A DNA stretch of 64,000 nucleotides from Akkermansiaceae bacterium UBA1506. GTDB taxonomy: Bacteria > Verrucomicrobiota > Verrucomicrobiia > Verrucomicrobiales > DEV007. This document shows positions 56,389 to 64,000 of the stretch, in pieces (the first letter of the stretch is position 1; every line of letters begins with the position of its first letter). The notes beneath the pieces were generated by a model, which saw nothing but the letters and a program-made list of their open reading frames with translations, searched no databases and had not been told where the DNA came from. Location of the stretch: positions 36,338 through 100,337 of the forward strand of contig DCQY01000134.1 in the NCBI GenBank assembly GCA_002323995.1. The letters are read 5' to 3'. The position numbers and the translations under genes are program-made.

Positions 56389-56778
56389 ATTATTAGAACG
56401 TTGCCATCCAAACCAACAACTACCGACTCGTAAAGCAAGTGCCGAAACGGAGGCTGAAGCCCTAAAAGCTGGATCGTTTGAATGGCGAGATCCGCAGAAA
56501 CCACACAGTTGGTCTTCAGTGAATTTCCCTGAATCAACCGCCTTACTACCCGTTAAATCACTCTGCTGCGATAGTTAGGCGATCTAACCTGTTGTATATA
56601 AGCGCAATAGATCAATCGAAGTTGCTCTACCTCACCTAGGCCAAGACGGCCACCTCTGCGCCTCAGCAGTCTCCTCGCTCCACTGCGCATCGACGGGTCT
56701 CTTGGGAATGAGTAGATGTTTGGCAGGATACTGACCCACCCTCAAACACTCCATGACAACCTGATAAAGTATGATCAG
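56389..56778. other. 390-nt gap between gltA and lgt
   Basis: This is the longest gap in the window. It should contain the lgt promoter near 56389-56480 and sits downstream of gltA. I see no tRNA or strong terminator. A GGCC-N5-GGCC repeat lies near 56640. The only candidate gene is a 40-codon minus-strand frame at 56632-56754. Confidence 0.5.
56632..56754 (-). CDS. Possible 40-residue ORF downstream of gltA
   Basis: A small open frame beginning with ATG and ending with TGA, 24 nt after the gltA stop and in the same direction, with a weak AGG 8 nt upstream of the start. The product would begin MECLRVGQYPAKHLL and is basic and tryptophan-rich at its end. No homology is recognised; it may be chance. 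Confidence 0.2.
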   Translation of the reverse strand: MECLRVGQYPAKHLLIPKRPVDAQWSEETAEAQRWPSWPR

Positions 56779-57915
56779 TTAGCCGCGCTCAGAAATCGGA
56801 GTAACGGGTTGGTCTTCGCTCGGACCAGTATACAAGGTCAATGGGCGATAGAGTCGATTGTCTTCCAATTGCTCAAGCACTTGGGCAGTCCAACCGGCAG
56901 CGCGAGAGATCGCAAAGATCGGGGTGAAAAGATCAGTTGGGATCCCAAGAGAATAATAAACAGTTGCCGAATAGAAATCAACGTTGGCATTTAACCCCTT
57001 GCCTTCGCGCATCATCTCAGCAATTCGCTCGGACATATCGATCCACTTGGTTTCGCCAAGTTCCTCTGTGAGTTTGATCGCCATCTTGCGAAGATGGGGA
57101 GCGCGCGGGTCGAGGACACGATAAACTCGGTGACCAATTCCCATGATCTTCTTTTTATTAGCAAGGCAGTCCTCAACATAAGCATCAACCTTATCAAGAC
57201 TTCCAATTTCTTGGAGCATGTGGATGACACCCTCGTTGGCTCCACCGTGGAGAGGCCCCTTGAGTGTGCCGATCGCAGAAGTAATGGCGGAATACATGTC
57301 CGATAGCGTCGCGATGGTGACGCGAGCACTAAAAGTAGAGGCATTCATGCCATGATCGGCGTGAAGAATGTAAGCCACATCCAACGTGCGAGCAGCCTCA
57401 GGGCTCGGTTCCTCACCATTGATGAGGTATAAAAAGTGAGCTGCCTCGGAAAGATCTTCGCGAACCGGAGGAAGGTCGAGCCCCTGGCGAGCGCGATGGA
57501 AATATGCCACGATGAGCGGCATCTGCGCGCAAATTGAAATGGCTCGCCCTTCGTTGAGGTCGTAATCCTGATCGCCTCCACGCTGGTCATACATACTAAG
57601 CATGCTGACGCCTGTGCGAACCACTTCCATGGGTTGGGCATCCTTGGGGGCCGCCGTTATAAAATCAATCACGCCTTGGGGAAGGTGACGCTCAGCGCGG
57701 AGGGTTTTCGTGAAAACATCAAGTTCCGACTGGTTTGGAAATTTTCGACGATGAAGAAGGTACATGACTTCTTCAAAGCTGCAATTATCAACGAGGTCAT
57801 TAATGTTGTAGCCCAGATAACGAAGGATACCTTCCTGTCCCTGAACGTCACTAAGACAGGATTCGTTAGCGATGACTCCTGCGAGTCCCTTGGCGTATTC
57901 CGGTTTCTCCGACAT
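56779..57915 (-). CDS. gltA: Citrate synthase
   Basis: 378 residues, the short non-allosteric type. The catalytic triad is visible as H223 (GPLHGGANEG), H262 (GIGHRVYRV) and D313 (NVDFYSA). It condenses oxaloacetate with acetyl-CoA to start the TCA cycle. It lies 70 nt after sucD, so sucC-sucD-gltA may be one unit. A 2-methylcitrate synthase activity cannot be excluded, but the pairing with sucCD favours citrate synthase. Confidence 0.93.
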   Translation of the reverse strand: MSEKPEYAKGLAGVIANESCLSDVQGQEGILRYLGYNINDLVDNCSFEEVMYLLHRRKFPNQSELDVFTKTLRAERHLPQGVIDFITAAPKDAQPMEVVRTGVSMLSMYDQRGGDQDYDLNEGRAISICAQMPLIVAYFHRARQGLDLPPVREDLSEAAHFLYLINGEEPSPEAARTLDVAYILHADHGMNASTFSARVTIATLSDMYSAITSAIGTLKGPLHGGANEGVIHMLQEIGSLDKVDAYVEDCLANKKKIMGIGHRVYRVLDPRAPHLRKMAIKLTEELGETKWIDMSERIAEMMREGKGLNANVDFYSATVYYSLGIPTDLFTPIFAISRAAGWTAQVLEQLEDNRLYRPLTLYTGPSEDQPVTPISERG

Positions 57916-57985
57916 GGCTTACTTACTAAATATTTACGATCGGTTAGATCAAATTGTGAGAGGGATTATTGGGTTCGGAGGCAAA

Positions 57986-58879
57986 TCAGCCCATAGCGCG
58001 AACGAGTGCCTGACCCATGTCAGAGGGGTTTTGAGCGACTTCGATTCCCGCTTGTTGCATGGCGGCAATCTTAGCTTCAGCCGTTCCTTTTCCTCCGGAA
58101 ACAATCGCTCCGGCATGTCCCATGCGACGTCCGGGCGGAGCTGTCGCTCCAGCAATGAATCCCGCAATGGGCTTATCGCAGTTTTCTTTGGCCCAAGCTG
58201 CAGCTTCTTCTTCAGCAGTGCCTCCGATCTCACCGATCATGATGATCGCCTCGGTTTCGGGGTCGTCGTTAAACATCTTGAGGACATCGAGATGCGACGT
58301 GCCGTTAATGGGGTCACCACCGATACCCACACAAGTGCTCTGTCCGAGCCCTAGGCTGGTGAGCTGATAAACCGCTTCGTAAGTCAGGGTGCCGCTTCGG
58401 GAAACCACACCAACCTTGCCGCGCTTATGGATATATCCAGGCGCAATGCCAATCCGGCAGCCACCATGCGAATTTTCTCCAGTTCCGGGAGTGACGATGC
58501 CAGGACAGTTAGGTCCAATGAGCCGAGCTCCAGAGTCTTTCATCGCAGCTCGGACTTTCATCATGTCCATCACCGGAATTCCTTCAGTTATAGCCACGAC
58601 GAGATCAACACCTGCATCAACGGCTTCAAGGATGGCATCACCAGCAAAGGGAGGCGGAACAAAAATCGCACTCACAGTGGCACCGGTCTCTACAACTGCG
58701 TCAGTCACTGTGTCAAAAATTGGAACGGTTTCAGCGAACTTTTGACCTCCCTTTCCAGGGGTCACTCCGGCAACAAGTTTTGTGCCATAGTCAAGGCTTA
58801 GCTGCGCGTGGCGACCACCAAAGGAACCAGTTATACCCTGAATTAGGATTTTAGTGTTTTCATCAACGAGGATAGCCAT
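57986..58879 (-). CDS. sucD: Succinyl-CoA ligase alpha subunit
   Basis: 297 residues. The phospho-histidine is H255 in [13 protein letters not shown]; the CoA-binding domain begins [16 protein letters not shown], and [10 protein letters not shown] is also typical. It forms the catalytic half of succinyl-CoA synthetase with SucC, whose gene ends 26 nt upstream. It performs substrate-level phosphorylation in the TCA cycle. Confidence 0.97.
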   Translation of the reverse strand: MAILVDENTKILIQGITGSFGGRHAQLSLDYGTKLVAGVTPGKGGQKFAETVPIFDTVTDAVVETGATVSAIFVPPPFAGDAILEAVDAGVDLVVAITEGIPVMDMMKVRAAMKDSGARLIGPNCPGIVTPGTGENSHGGCRIGIAPGYIHKRGKVGVVSRSGTLTYEAVYQLTSLGLGQSTCVGIGGDPINGTSHLDVLKMFNDDPETEAIIMIGEIGGTAEEEAAAWAKENCDKPIAGFIAGATAPPGRRMGHAGAIVSGGKGTAEAKIAAMQQAGIEVAQNPSDMGQALVRAMG

Positions 58880-58905
58880 AGGAGGTAGCGGGTAAAATTT
58901 CCTAA

Positions 58906-60084
58906 TTAAGCAATAGCCGTGACGGCCTTTTGAGCAGCATCTGCTAGTGTATCTGCTGAAATAAGATTGACATCGGATCCAGCGAGCGTCTCCTTGCCGG
59001 CTTTCACATTATTTCCTTCGAGTCGAACCACTAGGGGAATATTGAGGTCAACTTCACCGCAGGCAGCGACGATACCCTTGGCAATGACGTCGCAGTCCAT
59101 GATACCGCCGAATATATTAACGAGAATGGCCTTCACCTTAGAATCGCTAAGGATGATTCTAAAGGCGTTTCGGACCTGCTCCTGAGTAGCGCCACCTCCC
59201 ACATCGAGAAAGTTTGCCGGCTCACCGCCGCTGTGCTTGATAATGTCCATCGTTGCCATGGCCAAGCCAGCGCCATTTACGAGGCAGGCAATGTTTCCAT
59301 CAAGACCAATGTAATTGAGGTCATACTTAGCCGCCTCAACTTCGCGAGGGTCTTCCTCAGTCGGGTCGTGAAGCTCAGCAATCTCAGGATGGCGATAAAG
59401 CGCATTATCATCGAAGTCGAACTTTGCATCGAGCGCGAGGACATCGCCAGCAGGGGTGGTCACCAGCGGATTCACCTCAACCATGGAACAGTCACAGGAC
59501 ATGAATAGCTTAAAGAGCCCTTTCACCAATTTTCCGAACTGCTTGGCAGCATCACCTGTAAGACCCAGATTTGAAGCGAGGTTTCGGATCTCGTAAGGCT
59601 GAATTCCAAGAAGGGGGTGAATGACCTCTTTATGAATCTTTTCGGGAGTCGCCTCGGCCACCTCCTCGATATTCACGCCTCCTTCAGTACTGGCAACAAT
59701 AACCGGAGACTGACTCTCACGATCCATGAGGATGGAAAGGTAATATTCCTTTTCGATATCGACGGCATTAGCCACCATTATTTTACTCACGAGCTTACCT
59801 TCTTCACCGGTCTGGTGCGTGACGAGTGTCTGCCCGAGCATTTTATCTGCAACCTCAGCAGCCTCGGCGGCGGAATTAACAAGGTGAACACCACCTTCAA
59901 AGCCATTCTTGAACGTTCCTTTTCCGCGACCGCCAGCGTGAACCTGCGCCTTAACGACAATGTTAGAGCCAAGCTTGGAAGCCACTTCTTTTGCCGCTTC
60001 CGAGTTATCGGCAACCTGTCCTTGAGGGGTGGCAACTCCGAACTTTTCGAACAATTCCTTGGCCTGATACTCGTGGATATTCAT
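58906..60084 (-). CDS. sucC: Succinyl-CoA ligase beta subunit
   Basis: 392 residues. An N-terminal ATP-grasp domain (about 1-235: [54 protein letters not shown]) and a C-terminal CoA-ligase domain ([26 protein letters not shown]) match the family. It determines nucleotide specificity of the enzyme. It is the first gene of sucC-sucD-gltA and follows a hairpin that ends the OmpA-domain gene. Confidence 0.97.
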   Translation of the reverse strand: MNIHEYQAKELFEKFGVATPQGQVADNSEAAKEVASKLGSNIVVKAQVHAGGRGKGTFKNGFEGGVHLVNSAAEAAEVADKMLGQTLVTHQTGEEGKLVSKIMVANAVDIEKEYYLSILMDRESQSPVIVASTEGGVNIEEVAEATPEKIHKEVIHPLLGIQPYEIRNLASNLGLTGDAAKQFGKLVKGLFKLFMSCDCSMVEVNPLVTTPAGDVLALDAKFDFDDNALYRHPEIAELHDPTEEDPREVEAAKYDLNYIGLDGNIACLVNGAGLAMATMDIIKHSGGEPANFLDVGGGATQEQVRNAFRIILSDSKVKAILVNIFGGIMDCDVIAKGIVAACGEVDLNIPLVVRLEGNNVKAGKETLAGSDVNLISADTLADAAQKAVTAIA

Positions 60085-60173
60085 AAAAAACAGCGGCTCA
60101 ACCGCGAGGGCGGCAACTTACGGTGGGGCTTTCGGAGGTCAAGATAGAACCTTCAATTTACGCGATTTACCGC

Positions 60174-60215
60174 CCTAAACAAAGCGACTGAATCCACCTT
60201 CGGGTGAATCGCTTT
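60174..60215 (-). terminator. Hairpin after the OmpA-domain gene
   Basis: On the minus strand, AAAGCGA and TCGCTTT close a stem with an inner CACC/GGTG pairing and a CGAA-type loop, followed by TTTGTTT. It fits a terminator of the OmpA-domain gene; an internal mismatch loop lowers confidence. Confidence 0.5.
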
Positions 60216-60267
60216 CATCCATCAGGATGGTGTGTCCAATTGAACCTTATTGTATCGGAATTGACGC

Positions 60268-61626
60268 TTAAAAATCGAGGTAAACCTCGGCGCGTCGGTT
60301 TTTCGAACGACCGGCTGGGTTGTCTGAGCCGTCAGGATTAACATTGGGGCGCCGCGGCTTGCTCTCACCGAAGCCTTCGGTAACGACCTGGTCAGGTAAA
60401 ACCCCCATTGAAATAAGCGCTTCACGAATTGCATCGGCTCGTTGATTGCTTAATTTCGCATTGTAGCTATCGCTGCCCAAAGCATCAGCGTGACCGTTGA
60501 TCCGTATTACGCGATTTTCCCTCTGGGTAAGAATGCCAGCCAAAATGGCAAGTTGGCGATTCCCACGTGAGGTCAGGGTGTTCTCATCGAATTCAAAATA
60601 GAGCACCAGCGAGTCTCCTCCTGCTGGATCCTCCACGATCGGGCTGTAAGCCACACCGCCACCGCCCGCTGCCTGAGCGAGCGCTGAGAGAACCTTGGAA
60701 AAAGTGAGTCCGCTTACTTTCCAGTTTCCATCAAACTGTCCAAGCTCAACCGCAAATTCAGAAGCGCCGCTGTCAGATTGAAGGCGACTCAAGACCCAAG
60801 TGATATCTTCACGGGCTAGGGTAACCACAAACGGCCGGTCTTCTTTCAAGGTAAAATTACCTTCTTCTATGGCGATGATGAGGGCAGCCACTCGCTCATC
60901 AGTAACGGACTCGAGATCAGAAAGGGCTCTTGCTGTTTCAAAGTCACGTTGCACGACAGCGAGCGCGAAGGCATGAACAATGGCCAGCGCATCGGAGTGA
61001 TCAGAAGAAATTTTATTGCCTGGGCCTAAAGGTGTTGAGGGGCCTACGTCAGCAATTTCCATCGGAAGCCGAATGCCTGAAATGACGATCTTTCCGCCTT
61101 CAATTTCAGCGAGATCAGCATACAGCTCCGCAACTTTTTCGACATCGTCGGAATCAAAGTTCAAAGCCCATCGAGCCGAGTCAGCTGATTTAGAGATTTC
61201 GGTAAAAGGTTTACTGGCCGAGAGATTAAAATCCGGATTCTGAACAATCGATCGAACCTTGGGGCGGATAGATTGTGGAAGTGCCTCGGCTCCTACGAGG
61301 GCCTTCAAAGCTTCGAAGTCTTTTTTGCCAAGAACTTGACCCAGGGCCTTCAGGACCGCCTCAGTGGAGGCAAAGCCAAGTTCCGGCTTTGGATCAGGCT
61401 CAACTATAGATTTCTTTCCCTGATCTTTTGGTTTCGCCTTTGGTTTATTCTGATCCGTTTCCGGAGGTTGTGGCCTCAAATCTGTTTCCGGTGATTCCGG
61501 GCTAGGGACGTTGGTTTCGTTCTCCCCCAACTGGACTGGCTTGCTGCAAGTATTCAGAGTGACGAGAGAAATGACCAGTCCAAGTAGAATGATCCCAAAG
61601 AATACGATAGCCGTCGTTTTATTCAT
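60268..61626 (-). CDS. OmpA-domain cell-envelope protein
   Basis: 452 residues. An N-terminal membrane segment (IVFFGIILLGLVISLVTL) followed by a Pro/Glu/Lys linker, then about 200 residues of unassigned alpha/beta sequence (about 90-330), then an OmpA/MotB peptidoglycan-binding domain (about 335-450, with INGHADALGSDSYNAKLSNQRADAI). LNTC at residues 24-27 is a poor lipobox, so it is more probably anchored by the membrane segment. It probably tethers the envelope to peptidoglycan. Confidence 0.85.
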   Translation of the reverse strand: MNKTTAIVFFGIILLGLVISLVTLNTCSKPVQLGENETNVPSPESPETDLRPQPPETDQNKPKAKPKDQGKKSIVEPDPKPELGFASTEAVLKALGQVLGKKDFEALKALVGAEALPQSIRPKVRSIVQNPDFNLSASKPFTEISKSADSARWALNFDSDDVEKVAELYADLAEIEGGKIVISGIRLPMEIADVGPSTPLGPGNKISSDHSDALAIVHAFALAVVQRDFETARALSDLESVTDERVAALIIAIEEGNFTLKEDRPFVVTLAREDITWVLSRLQSDSGASEFAVELGQFDGNWKVSGLTFSKVLSALAQAAGGGGVAYSPIVEDPAGGDSLVLYFEFDENTLTSRGNRQLAILAGILTQRENRVIRINGHADALGSDSYNAKLSNQRADAIREALISMGVLPDQVVTEGFGESKPRRPNVNPDGSDNPAGRSKNRRAEVYLDF

Positions 61627-61737
61627 GACAGGGCGGGCGCCTCTTTAAGAGACGACACCACTAAGGTAGCAGAAGGTCCCGCGATCGAAACCTGAAATCT
61701 GCAATTCGTTCAGCGTCCAAGCAATAAATGACTTGGT

Positions 61738-62988
61738 TCAGTCGGAAACGTCTGCCAACAGAGAATCGAGACTGCTAATCTTTTCAGAACGCTCCTCAAG
61801 GTTCTTAATGCTCAATTGAGGGTATTCAGACCCAACCACGACAGCGCGTTTGGCGCCCGATTGTTCTGCCGCCTGAAACTGTTTTCCAACCTTCACGGGA
61901 GTGAAAGGGAAAGCAACACGGTAACCAGCGCCACGCAAAAGCTGAACCACCCCAACTGCTTCGCCAGCCCTCTCCGAGTCAGCGACGACAACGTAAAAAT
62001 CAAGAGAACTTCGATCCATTACAGCAGTTTCAAGCTTTTGAGCGGGTATCTCAGTTTCACGAATTAAGTCAGTGATAACCATATCTCCCATGGCAAATCC
62101 ACAAGCCGGCATATCAACGCTGCCGATCAACTGAACCAACTGGTCGTAACGACCGCCACCAGCAACCGCTCGCATTCCTTTTCCAATGTCAAAGATCTCG
62201 AATACCGGGCCGGTATAATAGGCCAGACCCCTTACAATGCTGAGATCGACCTCTACGTATTCTGAGAGTCCGCGGAACTCAAGATTGGCAAGGATTTCAG
62301 CGAGTGAATCTGATGCCTCTGGGCCCGACTGCATAAACGACTTAACGGCATCCAGTGAGAGTCCCAGCCCGGCCAACTGCTCATCCGTTTTATCCTCAGG
62401 CGTGCGCCCCATCTTATCAATAATTTGGAGGAAGACCGAAAGATTCCCTTCCGCAACTCCACTTTGGTTGGCGAAGTCGACCCACGCGTTGCGATCACTC
62501 AGACGAATACGGAAGTCCTCCTTAGTGAATCCCAATTCTCGCATGAGGTCGATTGCAAGGGATACCAGTTCAGCATCGGCAATCACGGAGTCTTCTCCAA
62601 GAATGTCGCAGTTAAACTGATAGAACTCACGCCCTCTGCCTTTCTGGTGACGCTCATAACGAAAAAATTGTCCGATCGAGAACCATCTCAATGGTTTTCT
62701 AAAATCACGCTGGCGAGCGGCAGCCATTCTGGCCAAAGTTGGGGTCAACTCGGGGCGCATCGCCACATCGCGCTCTCCCTTGTCTTCGAAGTTGAAAAGC
62801 TGATTAACAATCTCGTCGCCACTCTTTCGCCGATAGAGATGGGTTGGCTCTAGGATCGGCCCTTCGTATTCTGCAAATCCATATCGCCCAGCGACATGTC
62901 GCCAAACATCAAAAACATAATTTCGCGCCGCACATTCCGCGGGGTAGAAATCGCGAAAACCTGGAAGCGTTTTGAAAGAATGAGCCAT
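61738..62988 (-). CDS. hisS: Histidyl-tRNA synthetase
   Basis: 416 residues of class II. Visible features: MRPELTPTLARM (motif 2 approach), RWFSIGQFFRYERHQKGRGREFYQFNCDI, and the histidine-specific VRGLAYYTGPVFEI, plus an anticodon-binding C-terminal domain. It charges tRNA-His. A HisZ-type function is unlikely given the complete motifs and C-terminal domain. It precedes the OmpA-domain gene by 111 nt. Confidence 0.95.
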   Translation of the reverse strand: MAHSFKTLPGFRDFYPAECAARNYVFDVWRHVAGRYGFAEYEGPILEPTHLYRRKSGDEIVNQLFNFEDKGERDVAMRPELTPTLARMAAARQRDFRKPLRWFSIGQFFRYERHQKGRGREFYQFNCDILGEDSVIADAELVSLAIDLMRELGFTKEDFRIRLSDRNAWVDFANQSGVAEGNLSVFLQIIDKMGRTPEDKTDEQLAGLGLSLDAVKSFMQSGPEASDSLAEILANLEFRGLSEYVEVDLSIVRGLAYYTGPVFEIFDIGKGMRAVAGGGRYDQLVQLIGSVDMPACGFAMGDMVITDLIRETEIPAQKLETAVMDRSSLDFYVVVADSERAGEAVGVVQLLRGAGYRVAFPFTPVKVGKQFQAAEQSGAKRAVVVGSEYPQLSIKNLEERSEKISSLDSLLADVSD

Positions 62989-63045
62989 GATTCAACATTA
63001 GCTTGGGTTGGAAGTATTGCGAGCGGAGTCCAGTGGCCTTCCAGA

Positions 63046-63918
63046 CTATCCAAAGACTACGGTGCGATTTCCGTGCACCAGAGTGCGCCGCTTGAGGTGA
63101 AGCCAGACTGCCCGTGAAAGTACGCTTTGCTCAAGTGCCCTTCCTTTCCGCACGAAATCAGTCACAGAGTCGCTGTGAGACACCGGCGTGACGCCTTGGA
63201 AAATAATCGGCCCCTCATCCAGATCCTCGGTTACATAGTGGCTCGTTGCTCCGACTAATTTCACCCCTCGACGATGCGCGGAATGATAAGGTTTGGCTCC
63301 GGGGAAGGCGGGCAGAAAGGAATGATGGATATTGATGATTCGATTCGGAAAAGCCTCTGTCATCTTTGGGCTCAGGATTTGCATGTAGCGAGCGAGGACG
63401 ACGAGATCAACCCGATGTTCGTTTAGTAATTCAATTTCAAGGCCCTCTTGATCCGATTTGTTCTCTTGGGTAATTGGAAAATGGTGGAATGGGATCCCGA
63501 ACCGCTCAGCCGCAGGTCGGAGGTCCTCGCGGTTGCTTACGATCAGAGGAACTTCCATGCGGAGTTCGCCACTTTCATGTCTCGACAAAAGATCGTAAAG
63601 ACAATGGTTATCCCTAGTGACGAATAAAGCTACCCTTGGAACCACATCAGAAAAGTAGAGCGACCAATCCATGGAGAAACGCTCAGCGAGGGGGGCAATC
63701 GCCTTGCTAATTTCATCTCGCGAAACGGCGAAACCGCTGGTCTCCCATTCGACACGCATCAAGAACACGCCGTATTCGCTGTCCACGTGCTGGTCGACAT
63801 CAACGATATTTCCCTGATTCTCGAAAAGAAAAGCGGAAACAGCAGCAACGATGCCCGGCTGGTCGGGACAAGAGACGAGCAGGATAGCTGTCTGAGGGTC
63901 TTTAGAGGATTCACTCAC
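63046..63918 (-). CDS. purU: Formyltetrahydrofolate deformylase
   Basis: 290 residues. An N-terminal ACT domain (about 10-90, VSCPDQPGIVAAVSAFL) precedes a formyl-transferase/hydrolase domain with NIHHSFLPAFPGAKPY and GATSHYVTEDLDEGPII, which includes the catalytic His and Asp. It releases formate from 10-formyl-THF for PurT-dependent purine synthesis. A few bases separate it from the tRNA gene upstream; hisS ends the same strand's next unit 57 nt downstream. Confidence 0.95.
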   Translation of the reverse strand: MSESSKDPQTAILLVSCPDQPGIVAAVSAFLFENQGNIVDVDQHVDSEYGVFLMRVEWETSGFAVSRDEISKAIAPLAERFSMDWSLYFSDVVPRVALFVTRDNHCLYDLLSRHESGELRMEVPLIVSNREDLRPAAERFGIPFHHFPITQENKSDQEGLEIELLNEHRVDLVVLARYMQILSPKMTEAFPNRIINIHHSFLPAFPGAKPYHSAHRRGVKLVGATSHYVTEDLDEGPIIFQGVTPVSHSDSVTDFVRKGRALEQSVLSRAVWLHLKRRTLVHGNRTVVFG

Positions 63919-63943
63919 GGTCCGCCTGAAAGATTAACATAAG

Positions 63944-64000
63944 TGCTCGAGGGGGGAATCGAACCCCCACGGGTTGCCCCACAGGATCCTTAATCCTGCG
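63944..64000 (-). tRNA. tRNA-Leu, apparent AAG anticodon (5' part beyond window)
   Basis: Read on the minus strand: anticodon stem CAGGA/TCCTG with a 7-nt loop TTAAGGA (U33, anticodon A34-A35-G36, G37), a 13-nt variable arm of class II type (TGGGGCAACCCGT), T arm GGGGG-TTCGATT-CCCCC, 3' acceptor CTCGAGC and discriminator A. A long variable arm plus A73 identifies leucine. CCA is not encoded. The D arm and 5' acceptor strand lie past the window edge. Confidence 0.9.

Noticed and set aside
56277..56537. 86-codon minus-strand frame overlapping the lgt start
   Set aside because: It overlaps the first 110 nt of lgt out of frame and has no recognisable feature.
1..64000. CRISPR arrays, insertion sequences, prophage genes
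   Set aside because: No regularly spaced repeats, transposases, terminal repeats, integrases or phage structural genes were seen.

Overview
The window reads as a stretch of core chromosome from a member of the PVC superphylum, most probably a marine Verrucomicrobiota. Four things point there: (i) a block of Planctomycete/Verrucomicrobia-type secreted proteins (PSCyt/PSD, DUF1501, DUF1552 and DUF1592 families) behind an ECF sigma factor; (ii) a double-length, four-ABC-domain UvrA, as in Chlamydia; (iii) a FecR protein fused to a LamG-like domain; (iv) a set of LPS/lipoprotein genes that implies a diderm envelope. This is inference from gene content; no 16S gene is present. Gene density is high, several convergent pairs are separated by only 3-6 nt, and I saw no insertion sequences, prophage or CRISPR array.

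Layout. 1-9354 (minus): a probable six-gene operon, ECF sigma > FecR-LamG > PSCyt1/DUF1549/DUF1553 protein > DUF1501 > DUF1552 > DUF1587/DUF1592-type protein (cut by the window edge). 9531-12192 (minus): secreted esterase, purK and purE. 12469-12954 (plus): two tandem, near-identical glycine-zipper lipoproteins. 13040-19900: glgB, an RlmD/TrmA-type RNA methyltransferase, and rseP-ispG. 20047-27376: dtd, an ABC ATPase, a TetR regulator with a candidate operator, an M42 peptidase, an LpxL-type acyltransferase, and trkA-trkH. 27391-38488: recG, a PQQ-propeller protein, an Lhr-type helicase, an adenylate-kinase-like protein, a LolC/E-type permease, a GYF-RDD membrane protein coupled to a GH57 branching enzyme, and a DEDDy nuclease. 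38586-44222: the giant uvrA. 44279-50589: small envelope proteins, leuC, the SRP RNA gene (minus), trpB, an unknown secreted protein, an L,D-transpeptidase and rpsT. 50798-56388 (minus): lgt, ileS, lspA, a rhodanese-like protein and an FKBP lipoprotein. 56779-60084 (minus): sucC-sucD-gltA. 60268-64000 (minus): an OmpA-domain protein, hisS, purU and the 3' part of a tRNA-Leu that appears to carry an AAG anticodon.

How the genes fit together. Most are housekeeping: purine synthesis (purE, purK, purU), isoprenoids (ispG), the TCA cycle (sucCD, gltA), glycogen branching (both a GH13 and a GH57 enzyme), tRNA charging and proofreading (ileS, hisS, dtd), DNA repair (recG, uvrA, Lhr-like) and potassium uptake (trkAH). 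Lipoprotein biogenesis is well represented: Lgt, LspA and a LolC/E-like permease, alongside at least five lipoprotein candidates. The part least explained by textbook biology is the sigma/FecR/PSD block at 1-9354. It encodes probable c-type cytochrome-like and twin-arginine-exported proteins under a dedicated regulator, and its substrate is unknown.
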